A stretch of 64,000 nucleotides of DNA from Xanthostigma xanthostigma (GCA_963575645.1 OY754472.1:744001-808000); one strand, 5' to 3'. Shown: positions 1-10,969, numbered from the stretch's first letter. The notes: generated by a model from the letters alone, not told the origin. A program made the numbers and translations.

Positions 1-82
1 ATAATTGTTTATTCGTTTTAAACCTTTTTTCCACCCACTTCTAGTAGGACTATTATTATTTAAATACTTTTTTTTCTTCAAA

Positions 83-373
83 AGTACATACTTTCGGCAT
101 CAATTGTAAAGCAGAAAGTCTAACATTTACGCATTGATGGGATTACCACGCACTGATGCGGGAAGTACGTACGTTCGGGCGGCAGTAAAGCGAAAGTACC
201 TATCGACTGTTGTTTAGATGTCGTTTCCATAGCAACCCTATTACATTTTAGCTAATAGTCGCGAACAGCTGTCATTCGTGTTTTTACTTATATAACCTCA
301 AAGTTGCTTGCTTGCAATTGATCTGTGTTTTTTATGTAATTAATAAATAATTAATTAATTAAAGTGCGAAGAA
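83..373 (-). repeat. Interspersed repeat NA-5, copy 1
   Basis: This stretch reappears in inverted orientation at 38105-38430. Shared landmarks include the segments around ACATTTACGCATTGATGGG and GTCGTTTCCATAGCAACCC. No open frame or clear terminal repeat is visible, so the class is unknown. Strand is arbitrary. Confidence 0.6.
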
Positions 374-929
374 AAAACTTGTGGTATAATATACTATTTT
401 ACAGTTCGTTGAAAATTAGTTTTAATTTTTATAGTCTTGAAGTGTGGCGGTAGTTTATTAAAAACTTTTATACACATATAATATGTACATTTTAATAACT
501 ATTTTACAAGTCGCCGAGTTTTTTAAGACATTCTGTATTCATGAATAATAATTAAATTCTGCACAATATTAAAACTGACTGCATTTAAAACTTTAACGAT
601 TGAAGGAACATTCATAATATCAAAGTTGCCGTTGCAGTCGACGCCTGTTAAAACTTCACGTTGTCAGAATGCAACCGATTATATCATCTCGAGGTATTAA
701 AGTACTCTATTATTAAAATACTGGTGAATATATCAGAGTCCTTCTATAAACCAAGATTGTATTAATTCTTTGTTTAACAATATTGTAATAAACAAGATTG
801 CCATCGTTTCTTCGTCCACGAAAACAGATTTTATTTTCACGCGATAATATATTATATAGCCTATGCCCATCCCGAAGTTCCATTCTAAATATTGGTGAAA
901 ACATTTTTGTACTCGGATGAGTCGTTTCG
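374..929. other. AT-rich stretch, no gene recognised
   Basis: No credible gene is visible. The last ~90 bases (around 840-930) resemble 34465-34560 and, reversed, 10935-10960 (the ATAGCCTATG and CGGATGAGT..TTTCGGAGA segments). That looks like the end of an unidentified old transposon. Confidence 0.4.
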
Positions 930-1495
930 GAGATTACCGGGTTCTAATCCCGGCGGGGGCAAATGTGACTGGGACTTTTTCCTGCTGGCTCTCGCCGAGA
1001 AACTGAAATCCCTGTACCGGCCATTTTGTTGAGTTTTTTCAATGGTTTCCCTAAATAATTCCAGACAAATATCGAGATGGTTCCTTATTCAAGGCAATGG
1101 TCGATTACCTGTAAAACTCCTATGCTCTAAATTTGCCCACTTAAATTCCTTAATTCACCCATTGCTATATTTAATTAAGTTGAAGTTTAAAAATATAGAA
1201 AATAACTGGAAAAATGGTAGACGGAAAATAGTAATAGTGCGAATGGCGTCTGTTATGACATACCTAAAGTCGATAAACCCCCTATTATTAAAAATGTATT
1301 TTAATTTTATTACGTTATTTGCTAGAATCTAACTTTGTTTTATTATGTAACCTGTTGAAACATTTAATTTTTTTCGTTTTAATAAATCAGTATTGAAAAA
1401 GCAAATAACGTAATAAAATTAAAATACATTTTTAATAATAGGGCTGCACAAACTTCGTATTTTGAACACGGGCGTTAAACGCATTATTATTATTT
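930..1495 (+). mobile_element. SINE-1 copy 1, 5'-truncated and interrupted
   Basis: tRNA-derived SINE. The B-box-like part (ACCGGGTTCTAATCCCGGCG) is present but the upstream tRNA half is missing. The body motifs ATATCGAGATGGTTCCTTAT and GCGAATGGCGTCTGTTATGA match the five other copies. The 3' tail GTTAAACGCATTATTATTAT resumes after a palindromic insertion at 1278-1443. Confidence 0.75.
1278..1443. mobile_element. Palindromic MITE nested in SINE-1
   Basis: The left arm beginning CCCTATTATTAAAAATG is repeated in inverse complement at the right end (CATTTTTAATAATAGGG). Pairing extends about 45 bp, to GTTATTTGC and GCAAATAAC, around an ~75-bp AT-rich loop. It splits the 3' part of the SINE-1 copy, so it is younger than the SINE. 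No target duplication could be fixed. Confidence 0.7.
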
Positions 1496-2115
1496 CCATA
1501 TAAGCACAGCTATTTAAATTTTCCAATGCAAAATAAGCACTAATAAAATGGCGATAGTGTTTTATTCCCAAAAATAAATGATAAACGATTATCTGCAATC
1601 ATAGTTTTGGGTTTTGTGTTAATAAATAAATATGCAGAGTCGGTACTTCCGTAACGAGGAACCCACTTACAAGCAATTAAACTTCCCAAACAGTTTGTTA
1701 AAGACAAACAACGTACCTACATACACCATCCATAATTTACAACCTGAATCTTGATTCCAGCCGCCCCCGCCCCCCGCTAGTTCCGCTCATGTGCGACGTG
1801 TATTACATTAATAATTCTTGGAAAGGAGCAGACTTACCAGAACGGAAGCGAATCCCATAACAACATTCAATAGATGATTTCTTATTATGGTTGAAAAATT
1901 TAAGTCACATGGATTTATCAATGTTTTGTACCTTTGGCCGACAATATTATATTTATTGAGGTTCATTACTGGTATAAATACTTTGGTTGCAAGTCCAAAA
2001 TATTAGTTCATGTACAAAATTTCATCACAACACAAATTATTCAAGTTTTCAATGTTTTTGATTTGCGTTAATATTTGTGATAATTTGTAACGAATGTTTT
2101 AACGTTCGGTTGATA
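1496..2115. other. AT-rich stretch, nothing recognised
   Basis: No long open frame, RNA gene or copy of a repeat family defined here was seen. A short C-rich run lies near 1760-1777. Confidence 0.3.
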
Positions 2116-2733
2116 TCTATACTAATATATAAAGCTGAAGAGTTTGTTTGTTTATTTGTTTGAACGCGCTAATCTCAGGAACTACTGGTTCAAATTGAAT
2201 AAAATTTTTTTGTTGGATAGCCCATTTACCGTGGAAGGCTATAGGCTATATAATATTACGCTACGACTATTAGGAGCGGAGCTTTAATGAAAAATGTTGC
2301 AAAAAGTATCTCAAAAATAAGCTTCTATTCATGTGAAATGCACTAGCTAGATATACTCATATTAGTGATGAAAGAACACAACCTCACGTAGATCAATCGG
2401 TAGCGCATGCGACTGTCAATATCAGGGTCGTGGGTTCGAGCCCCGTGTTGGGTGAATATATTTCTATTTTTTTTTTTTTACATTGCTGTGATCTAAGGCT
2501 TACATTTAAATTTATTTTAATTTTATTTAATTCATTTAAAAAAAATTATTAGTTAAAAAAAGTTTAAATACTGCTCTTTATCGACAAAAACTTTTGAACG
2601 GTAACTCCGATCATCATGAAATTTGGACACAACATTCATCTCGGTACTTAAACTAAGATGAATGTCTATACTCACGTCCCTTCCTTCCCCATTCATTCTT
2701 TTGCCCCCGGGTGAAACCGGGCGGGACCGCTAG
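2116..2733 (+). mobile_element. Non-autonomous Helitron Hel-1a
   Basis: It begins TCTATACTAATATATAAAGC directly after an A and ends in the hairpin CCCGGGTGAAACCGGG followed by GGGACCGCTAG and then a T. This is the Helitron signature (5' TC, 3' hairpin plus CTRR, insertion between A and T with no duplication). Two further copies lie at 24597-25213 and 29699-30318. It encodes no Rep/helicase, so it would need a helper in trans. All three copies carry a tRNA-Lys-like segment. Confidence 0.9.
2383..2454 (+). pseudogene. tRNA-Lys-like sequence inside Hel-1a
   Basis: The T-arm half (TCAGGGTCGTGGGTTCGAG) matches the animal tRNA-Lys body as remembered. The D-arm and acceptor parts are degraded, and the anticodon position reads GTC rather than CTT. 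It is a passenger of the Helitron, not a functional tRNA gene. Confidence 0.65.
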
Positions 2734-3008
2734 TAATAAATAAAAGCTTAAAATCTTAAATGATAATGTCCTTTTTTAATTAAAAGCGTTAATAAAAAAA
2801 CTCACTTATTAATCACAACACATTTGTTAAACGCACAGTTCCGTGTTATTTTTTGTACTGATGCTTTTATTTTATTAAATACATGACGTGACCTGATTAC
2901 ATAATAAATTATTACAGATTGCAATTTATATATTATGAATGTCAAACGTCAGTATTTTAACATTCTAACCCACAAGTGGGGAATGGTACTAATTTACTAG
3001 TTACGCCC

Positions 3009-3418
3009 ATAATTTTATTCAACAATTGCGCGTTATTCATGTTTTAATTATAATGAGATGTTGTAAATATCTATTTATTTCTTTATAAAAAAAAACTGTC
3101 AATACTAACAGCACCAAACAGCACGATTCAATGTTTTGGTTTGAGGTTAGCCGGTTATGAATAAACTCCATGTCGAAAACATTCGGCCTCTCAATTTTAG
3201 CCTCAATGGGTAACAACGGAATTGTTGTTACCGACTATTTCGTTACGACTCAGAAAATAGTTACCTACGTTTATTTTCATTACTCCACAATGGCAGAGCT
3301 AGTAGGAATCTTCATTGAGTTATGACAAGTAATTGTCACCAGTCGGTAAATGGCTATTTAGGGTTCGGTTTTTAGGCATGATAAAACATGAATAACGCGC
3401 ATGAGTTGAATAAAATAT
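3009..3418. mobile_element. TIR MITE nested in NA-2
   Basis: Imperfect inverted repeats of about 40 bp, sharing ATTTTATTCAAC and GCGCGTTATTCATGTTTTA, bound a 410-bp segment that is absent from the other NA-2 copies. The family is not identified and no target duplication was resolved. Confidence 0.6.
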
Positions 3419-3889
3419 CTTTTCGTTTTGAGGTCCCCCCGAATCTATAAAAAACATATTTTTGGAAAAACTCTGTGCGTCTGTTAGTTTGTGAAAAGGA
3501 TACAGGTCAAACGGATGCGCGGGTTGAAAGTAAATTTTGGGAGAATGTTCGGTATGCAAATATGAAGAGCCCTATTGTTTTTGGGGAAAATCGGCGCATG
3601 CGCAGAAGAGATATATGCTATAACGGTGTTTTTTTAGATAATAATGGTATACTTTTCATAACGTCTTATTGTTCTTTTTTTTTCAAAAAAGTTTCGTTAA
3701 CATTTTTTTGTTGTAGACTTTATAGTTTCGGAAATATTTTGAAAATAATAAAAACCAGCTATTCTTTTGTTTTGTAGATCTGTCAGAAATAAACTAGTAG
3801 TTAATCATGCTTTGATTAATTTTTACATGACGTGGAACATATTATGTAGGTAACCATTGTAAGCAAATATAATATTAAAATCTTTGATT

Positions 3890-4213
3890 AACGTCTGAAT
3901 AGAACTCTTCAAGTAAATAAACTTGTCGACCAGTTTTTCTCAGACCGAACGATATATTGACAAAAAATGATAAAATTACAAATCAATATAATTAATCTTT
4001 CAAATTTTCAATTTTACGTACAATCGATTAGTTAATAAATAACTTAATATTAATTATTTTTTATATTTTTTAGATATTTCTGAAGAAGATCCAAATCCGG
4101 ATCGAAACGTCATCTTGTGTTATATTGATTTGTAATTTTATCATTTTTTGTCAATATATCGTTCGGTCTGAGAAAAATTGGTCGACAATTTTATTTACTT
4201 AAAAAATATAATA
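3890..4213 (+). mobile_element. PLE-1 foldback copy 1, hammerhead-like core
   Basis: Two 81-bp inverted arms (3911-3991 and 4120-4200) surround a segment with CTGAAGA, a GATCC/GGATC stem-loop and GAAACGTC at 4080-4112. That order resembles a hammerhead ribozyme core, known from Penelope-like retroelements, but there is one extra A before the stem. It interrupts NA-2, whose sequence continues on both sides. No reverse transcriptase is encoded. Confidence 0.6.
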
Positions 4214-4345
4214 TTAAATACTAGCTATTACCAGCGTCACCTCACGCGATAACAGAAATGTTGTTTTCTTTATTATACTATATCAAATGTAAACATTTTG
4301 AAGTTGGAATGTTCCCGTCGCCCAATTGGCTAGAATTTTTTAAAT

Positions 4346-4854
4346 TGGAATAATCTTATGGTTCAATTGACTGGATTTTTATCATATTTTGAAAACCGCT
4401 CCCTCTTTTTTTCCTCCCTTTCCCATAGCTGTCATCATTATTCTGTTTAGACAATCGAGAACAGATTTTTTTTCTTTTGTAGCAGCAGAATAATTTCAAA
4501 ACAAAAGCTTCAGAATATTCTGACAAAACTTTTCTGTTTAAAAAAATGTTCGAAAAAGCAAACATTTCCATTGAAGCCAATTGAAATAGGCACAGTCAAT
4601 TGATTGCCGGTGAACACAGAAAGAAGCAATGTAAAACAATGCACGTAAATTGCCGAGACAAAAGGTTGCTTTTCTCAATTCGTCTACAGTTTTTACGAAT
4701 TCTTCAAACATCCCAATAGAGATGCGTTTCTTACACAACGAAAAAAAGGAACCAGGACAGCGACGTGCGTGTCGACTGTCGCTTATCATTTGTTTTCGCA
4801 GTTACAAGCGACAGGACTATTTTTTATTATCATTTCATATTGAATGTGTTATTT
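4346..4854. other. Unassigned stretch
   Basis: Short frames occur on both strands with no recognisable domain and no copy elsewhere in the window. I see no reason to call a gene. Confidence 0.3.
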
Positions 4855-5113
4855 TTGAAGTGAAAACTTCTTTAGCGGCGTTGTACACTTTTTTTGTAAT
4901 GGGTAAAAAATGTTAAACTCGCGTCAGATCGTCAGGGTCACGTGTCCTGATCGAAAATGCGTAAGACGAAAACTTTTATTTATACAACGTTAGACATCTA
5001 GCGTTGAAATATCGTACATAAAAATGCAATCTATGATACAAACCATTTTGATCGAAAATTCGTAAGACGTTAATACTCAAGTTTTCACTTCTGCCGGCAC
5101 TCCCGGAGTGCAA
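4855..5113 (+). mobile_element. TIR element NA-7, copy 1
   Basis: The left end GAAGTGAAAACTTCTTTAGC is partly mirrored at the right end (AAGTTTTCACTTCTGCCGGC). The interior motif GCGGCGTTGTACACTTTTTT recurs at 26285-26350 and 26682-26822, inside a Harbinger-like element. No coding capacity is seen. Confidence 0.6.
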
Positions 5114-5205
5114 AGGGATTTTTTTTTAAATTTTATTCTTTAACTTTGTCGCAACAAAGTGTTGAAGAGCGCATAAAAAAAAAGGTTTACCCATTGAATA
5201 TGTAT

Positions 5206-5475
5206 GATACCACATATTCTCTATGTATCGAAATAATGTAAATTTAAATTTAGTGGACATTTTTAATAAAATTCCTAGTGAAATTAAAGACCTGCCTGTA
5301 TCACCTTTTAAAAGACAATTGAAAAAATATTTGATAAAAAATGTCTTTATTGTATTGACGAGTTCTAATTTTATCTGTATTTTAATTATTATATAATATA
5401 TATGAAATGTATATTGACATATTTCACAGTTTTTATGCTATTCTAGAAATAAATCTATCTATCTGTCCCTAAAAC
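5206..5475 (+). pseudogene. LINE 3' end: reverse-transcriptase C-terminal tail and 3' UTR
   Basis: One frame reads ..VDIFNKIPSEIKDLPVSPFK.. then a lysine-rich LKKYLIKN run and a stop at about 5395. This F/YNKIP..IK..F+..L+..L pattern is typical of the extreme C-terminus of Jockey/CR1-type LINE polymerases. A 3' UTR follows, ending in AAATAAATCTATCTATCT, a short tandem tail as seen in such elements. The copy is severely 5'-truncated and has a stop just upstream of the frame. Confidence 0.65.
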
Positions 5476-5603
5476 TAAGCCCTCTACGAATCCTAAACGA
5501 ATAAATCGTTGCCTATCTAAAAATGCATTGTCTGTCCTTTTTCTACGTTAATTATTTTGCCTTCCTTATAATTTTTAGGATTACGATCTTCTTTTTAAAA
5601 AAT

Positions 5604-6391
5604 GGGGAAGGACCCCGCACAAACCGTATGGTAGTCAGAGTGCCCGTCGGCAAAAATTTTATTGACACATACTCTCCCCAAACTTTGTATATGGCTTCAT
5701 TAGGCCTAGTCTGACACCTATTTCCTCTATGACTTTTCTTCATTTTGGGGCGTTTTCCTTCTAAATTTTCCGAAAGATGTCTTTTTGACGACATGTAAAA
5801 ATTTATAGATAATGTTTGTTTTTTAATTGGATAGCTTAAAAACTTCAACCAAAACGCTAAAATAATGTTCTCTGACAAATAACATGAACCATTTAAAATG
5901 TCAGACATTTTAAATGGTTTTATTTTAAAGTTTAAAGGTCACTAAGAAAAAGTGTCCACGGGCGCATAGCCTAAAGATTTTTAGCTACAGATATGTTTAG
6001 CGAAATTTTAGACATAGGGATTAACCATTGAAGTCGCACAATCTTAAAAAATCCTTAGCTCTAGAAATATGTTTTCGAGTGCGCTGAATCCGAACATGAC
6101 ATTATTATTTTATACAGGTTTGACACCTTCCAACATTACCTAGTTTTCGACTATTTTTCTATTTCTAAAAAAAAAGCACAAAAGTTGAACATGGAACATG
6201 TTTGTGAATTCAATGGATATATATCTAAAATCTCGCTAAACATATCTGTAGCTAAAAATCTATTGGTTCTTAGGCTATGCGGCCATGGACACTTTTTCTT
6301 AGTGACCTTTAAACTATAAAACAAAACAATTTTCGATCAATTTAACCGCGAGAACCAAATCCCATAAGGTTTGTGCAAAGTCCTTTCTTAA
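5604..6391. mobile_element. Foldback MITE NA-3, copy 1
   Basis: Inverted arms carry GGACCCCGCACAAACC at the left and GGTTTGTGCAAAGTCC at the right. Inside are paired GGGCGCATAGCC and GGCTATGCGGCC segments, both next to AAGAAAAAGTGTCC or its complement. About 270 bp of unrelated sequence (5630-5900) and a perfect 16-bp-arm palindrome (5887-5919) break the left arm. Other copies are at 17784-18316, 23278-23792 and 33398-33547. Confidence 0.65.
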
Positions 6392-6690
6392 TTAACTGGA
6401 ATCTATTGTCTATTGTCACCGGGAATTATTTTTTCCTCGACGGTGACAGCGACAACCCGTCTCTGAAGCACCGCTAAACGCATGTTTGTTTCAACTGAGA
6501 CACTGAACCTGCGGAGTTCTCCGCCTTGTCGAACAAGCTGTGCGTGCTGAGGCCGCTTCGACGTTTCGTGACGCTATGTCGGCTCTCCGGGGATCGACGC
6601 CGGTTCAATCATCTGTCACTATCGCGTTTACAGTATCGGAAAAGTACCCATACGACCCCCGTTCCACAACCTGCCCTCAGTCCTGAACTG
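6392..6690. other. GC-richer patch of unknown origin
   Basis: About 6430-6685 is clearly richer in G+C and CpG than its surroundings, for example around GCGTGCTGAGGCCGCTTCGA. It has no other copy in the window. Frames are open for 80 or so codons but no domain is recognised. It may be a decayed exon, promoter-like DNA or a piece of a transposon. Confidence 0.3.
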
Positions 6691-6697
6691 AACTTAA

Positions 6698-6845
6698 AAT
6701 ATTCAATAAATAAAATTATCGACCAATTTTTCAGACAATATATTAACAAAAGAAGATCCAAATCCGGATCGAAACGTTAATGTATTCATTATATTTTTTG
6801 TTAATATATTGTCTGAAAAATTGGTCGATAATTTTATTTATTGAA
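6698..6845 (+). mobile_element. PLE-1 foldback copy 2 (short)
   Basis: About 50-bp inverted arms sharing AATTATCGACCAATTTTTC and its complement bound a short centre with AGAAGATCC..GGATCGAAACGT. The 5' CTGA part of the hammerhead-like core is lost. The right flank GAAGAGTTCTAATCAGACG recurs at 47520-47540. Confidence 0.6.
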
Positions 6846-6949
6846 GAGTTCTAATCAGACGTTAATCAAAGATTTGAACTAAAAATATTACAAGATTCCG
6901 ACTTGGCTCGATCTTCACCCATCAAGTATCAAGTTTTCTAATGAAATTT

Positions 6950-7356
6950 AATAATAATAATAATAATAATGCGTTTAACGTCCGTTTCTCGACTTTATGT
7001 CATAACAGACGCCATTCGCACCATTACTATTTTTTTTCTACCACACTTCCCGTTATTTTCTACAATTTTTAAACTTTAACTTAATTAATAGCAATGGGTG
7101 ATTGAAGGAATTTTAGGACATTACGATACGGTAGGCAAATTTTGACAGGTAATCGGCCATGGTCTTGAATAAGGAACCATCTCGATATTTATCTGATATT
7201 ATTGAAGGAAACCGTGGAACACCTCAACAAGATGGCCGGTACAGGAATTATCGTTTCTCGGCGAGAGGCAGTGGGAAAAACTCCCAGGCACATCTGCCCC
7301 CGCCTGGATTCGAACCCGGTACCTCCCGAATGCGAGCCTAGTGCTCTCATCTCTCG
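6950..7356 (-). mobile_element. SINE-1 copy 2 with perfect 17-bp target duplication
   Basis: A near-complete tRNA-derived SINE on the minus strand. The pol III B-box region lies near 7308-7322 and the AAT-type 3' tail at 6950-6970. It is flanked by the direct repeat GTTTTCTAATGAAATTT at 6933-6949 and 7357-7373, which proves LINE-type target-primed insertion. Confidence 0.9.
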
Positions 7357-7373
7357 GTTTTCTAATGAAATTT

Positions 7374-7833
7374 GAATTTTGATAATGTAGATATTAATAA
7401 AGAAAAAATGATTTGGTTTGCATTTAATTTCTTGGATAAGCTATTTTTAATAAAAAAAAAATTTCTTTTTATTTACTTATTATATCAAAGCGATTTATTC
7501 TTCTGTGTTGTTTAGCAGACATAGGTTTTAATTCTGCTTTCAATAAATTTGCTTTCTTAACCTCACTTAGTGTAGTAAGGTAATTATGTTTCGTCATAAA
7601 ATTATGTTTCAGAAGCCTCCAATAGGCGAACTAGCTGAGACTCGAATTCATCTTGAGTTTTTACTTAATTATTACACTGAATATCCCCCATTATATTAAT
7701 TATATAACATTCACGAGAACAATTCAATAGATAGGTACATAAACAAGAACATAACCCTACTCTTGTTCGGGTTCGGACGTTGATTGAATGAAACAAGCAG
7801 AACTAGTACTGTCCGTTTAAAAATGGACAGAAC
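7374..7833. other. Unassigned stretch
   Basis: AT-rich; no gene, RNA or repeat-family match noted. Confidence 0.3.
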
Positions 7834-7835
7834 TA

Positions 7836-8331
7836 CAGTGTAAACTCTTTATAACGTCCTTCGTTATAACGAAAAACTTCCTATAACGTCGATTTTTTTA
7901 CGATTTGGTTGGTTTACCTTAAAACCTATAAATTAATACCCTCTTTATAACGCAACAGCCATTCTCTATTACGAAGAAATATGTTCATATTTAGGCGTAA
8001 GCAAATGTTTACAGACATAAAGAGGACCATTCTGAACCATTACCATTTATTCAACAAGCACTTGATGACGCCAAACTATAGGTATATGTGTTTGGAATAA
8101 ATTAATTTTGTGAAAATTGGTTATTTTTCTTTCTTCCCTCCATATAACGAAAATTCTTTATAACGAAAAAAATGTTCGGTCCCTTAAAATTCGTTATAAA
8201 GAGATTATACAGTACATTGAAGATTATTGTTAATTTGGTTGTTTTTCTTTCTTCACTCCATATAACGGTAACTCTCTATAACGATAAAAAATGCTCGGTC
8301 CCTTGAGTTTCGTTATAAAGAGTTTACACTG
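7836..8331. mobile_element. pogo/Tigger-like MITE with TA duplication
   Basis: Terminal inverted repeats CAGTGTAAACTCTTTATAAC sit exactly between TA dinucleotides (7834-7835 and 8332-8333). The interior repeats further inverted TATAACG blocks. This fits non-autonomous Tc1/mariner-superfamily elements of the pogo group, whose ends begin CAGT. No transposase is encoded. Related diverged copies are at 20241-20655 and 49357-49775. Confidence 0.85.
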
Positions 8332-8333
8332 TA

Positions 8334-9050
8334 GTTTTGACCAATTGCGAAAATGCGCAAAACTAGTTTTGCTCATCTGTCAATACCCGTTTAAATGTAA
8401 GATATCGGGTTTGGGCAATATTCGTTGGTCAAAACTAGTTTTGCACATTTATTTCGGCCATTGACCGAATTCGGGTATAGACCGTAACATTTATATACAT
8501 AATCGAATGAAAAAGTTTGTAAATAAAGTGAAATTGATCGCAACTGTAAGTCAACATGCTTTGCAGGCTATTTCAGTTAACTTTTATAGTGAACGTCGAC
8601 AGAACGACAAGCAGTCCACAGGAATAGGAGTCAAGGTGACTTCTGCAAAGTGTCGAACACTCTTTTTTATACTCTTTCGTGTTCAAATCAATTTAAATTC
8701 GACTTTTTCTCTCATTGTTTGAAATGAACTATTATAAAGTTTGTTCGGGACGTTCAATTTTAACCCGGTTTAATATGCATTAAAATGAAAATGTCGGGTC
8801 GGTGTAAATAGTTAAATGCTTCTACGGCGACCCGTAATGTTATGCAAACGATTATTGGATTGTTGAAGAGGCGTTCTGAACACTGAACTATAGGCCGTGC
8901 GGTTTATAATTAGAGCTCAGTCATGGCCATTCAAACTTGGAAATTCTAGCATTTATTTGTTAAATAATAATAATAATGTCTTTATTGATGAAAAAGATTT
9001 GTGATGAAGGGTGCAGGGGGTATTTGCCGAGACGAATACTCTTAAAAAAA
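8334..9050. other. Unassigned stretch
   Basis: It contains small inverted segments around CAAAACTAGTTTTG (about 8360 and 8430). A 71-codon frame at 8507-8722 has no recognisable domain. No gene call is made. Confidence 0.3.
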
Positions 9051-9624
9051 TTGGTTGTCTGTAAAGTCGGTTTACGGACGATAGTTTTACGTGATAACGT
9101 ATTCCGTAATACATAACCTAAACCTCCCAAAATTTGGTTTCAATCCGCTTATCCTTGGTGTCGGAATGATAAGAAATGTCTAAAGTGACGTTTGCAACTG
9201 TCAAAGTATTATGTTCTAATAATAATTAGTTATTCCAATACTTAACTTAGAAGGCGTTGCATTTCACAAAATACTAATGTCAAAAAATTGAATTAAACAT
9301 TAGAAATTCAGCCGTTTTCATGTTGCATTTATACAGCTATTTTTCTATATAAATTTGTATAAAAAAACTGTTTAGGCAAATTCTGTTATACGAAATCTAT
9401 GTAAAATGTTCTCCTCTTTCGTTTAAGACTGGTTTCAAACCGATCTGATTTAAATTGAGCGAGAAATTAGCAAAAAGCACGCACAGGGTCAGGCGGAACG
9501 TTACGCGTTAGGAACGTTACGCGTTACGCGTTACGAACGTTACACTTTTTCGAACATACAGCCGGTGTTTTATCAATTTATAAGATTGGTGATTCATCAA
9601 TTTATAAGACGTTATCACGTCAAA
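9051..9624 (-). mobile_element. NA-1 element, copy A
   Basis: One end is TTGGTTGTCTGTAAAGTCGG, which forms the hairpin GTCTGTAAA..TTTACGGAC. The other end is ACGTTATCACGTCAA. ACGTGATAACGT occurs inverted near both ends. Interior type 1 (landmark GGTTTCAATCCGCTTATCC) is shared with copies E and F. A long run of ACGTT/GCGTTAC units lies at about 9499-9544. There is no coding capacity. Orientation is defined so that TTGACGTGATAACG is the left end. Confidence 0.8.
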
Positions 9625-9913
9625 AACAAAGTTTTATCAAAAGGCATAAATTCAGCTGAAAGCTGGTTTGCAATCCAAACCATAACAGAAAAGAATACAA
9701 ATATGTGAGAAATAAAAATAATAGTAATAATAATAACAATAACTTATTGTGATAATTGAAAAATATATTCTAGCACATAATTTAGATTAAATAATTTTAT
9801 TTATAGAGGTTTTTTACTTTTACTAATGAATGAATACCCAAGTTTTTGACTACAATTGGGTAGGCTAAATCAATTTTTATTATAGAAAACTTAACATATT
9901 CGACTTTTATCAT

Positions 9914-10400
9914 TCCAACAGCCAAGTGGCGAATGGAACTAGTTTAGCTCAAAATTTATTTTTCAAAATCTTACAATATTTTTTCGTTTTGAGGTTTCCC
10001 GAATCCAAAAAATACATTTTTGGAAAACTCTGTGAGCACGATACAGATCAAATGGATGCGCGGATTGAAACCAAATTTTGGGAGCATGTTTCGTAAGCAA
10101 ATATGAAGAGCCCTATTGTTTTTTTGGGAAAATCGGCGCATGCGCAGAAGAGCTATCACTGGACTTTAATGCATTGGATAATGTGTAATCACGTCATTTA
10201 AAAATTAACCAAAGTATGCTTGCCAAACTAATTTCTTTTTAACAGACCTAAGTAGGTACAGAACAAAAGAACAGTTGACTTTTTATTATTATAAAAATAT
10301 ATGAAACAGACATTCATTTTGTCTTTATCAATTTGTATTACGTCAATTGTCAATATTTGGAATGGTCCTGTTGTCCAATTGGCTGGAATTTTGTGCAATG
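9914..10400 (+). repeat. Interspersed repeat NA-2, copy 2
   Basis: It begins CATTCCAACAGCCAAGTGGC and shows AATCGGCGCATGCGCAGAAG at about 10132-10151. The end motif GTCCAATTGGCTGGAATTTT is at about 10373-10392. It is shorter inside than the 48040 copy. Confidence 0.65.
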
Positions 10401-10969
10401 TACTAGTCCCGGAAAAAGTGACCTGTAGACTAAATTTCGCGCGACAAGAACATTGTTGACTGACAAAACTGTTTCACGGAGTGCATTTGCACTGTGGTTT
10501 AATTTTGAACGGAACTCCGAATTTTCTGGCTTCAGCTCCCAACGATTACTTGCAAACTTCCTATCTTTTAACACATCATCCGCACATCTTGTGGTTATGA
10601 CAGACGGCATATTATACGGTCGTAACTAACTTCTAACAAGGTTAACAGGAACATTTATTAGTATTGTCTTAGGTATATGTATACAATCATATTTAACAAA
10701 TTATTATACTGGATAATGGTCGTAGAATAAATTACGATTGCAAAGATATAAAATTATTATTACTAACTCTATTGCTTTCATTGCTAATAGGATGCCATAA
10801 AACAGTAATATCTTGTTGTTTTTACGAGACTTTCAGTATAAATATTTTTTTCATTATTCTTGTTTTAGCAGCTATATGCAACGGCTTTGTCTAGACAACA
10901 TATAATATTTGCAAAGAGTATAAGTTTGGGTGTAGGAGGTAATCTCCGAAACTGCTCATCCGAATTGAC
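10401..10969. other. Unassigned stretch
   Basis: An 86-codon minus frame at 10350-10610 overlaps the end of NA-2 and has no recognisable domain. 10925-10960 shows the GGAGATTACC-type fragment also seen near 930 and 34540. Confidence 0.3.

Larger units (their letters stand above)
2963..4345 (+). repeat. Interspersed repeat NA-2, copy 1, with two insertions
   Basis: It starts with CATTCTAACCCACAAGTGGG and runs through GGTCAAACGGATGCGCGG and AATCGGCGCATGCGCAGAAG to an end at CCAATTGGCTAGAATTTTT. Copies lie at 9914-10400, 37613-38075 and 48040-48655. This copy is split by a TIR element (3009-3418) and a PLE-1 foldback (3890-4213). Open frames here are short and not conserved between copies. Confidence 0.7.

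Noticed and set aside
4356-4916. Overlapping 74-88-codon frames on both strands as genes
   Set aside because: Low-complexity translations, mutual overlap and no recognisable domain; chance frames in AT-rich DNA are expected at this length.
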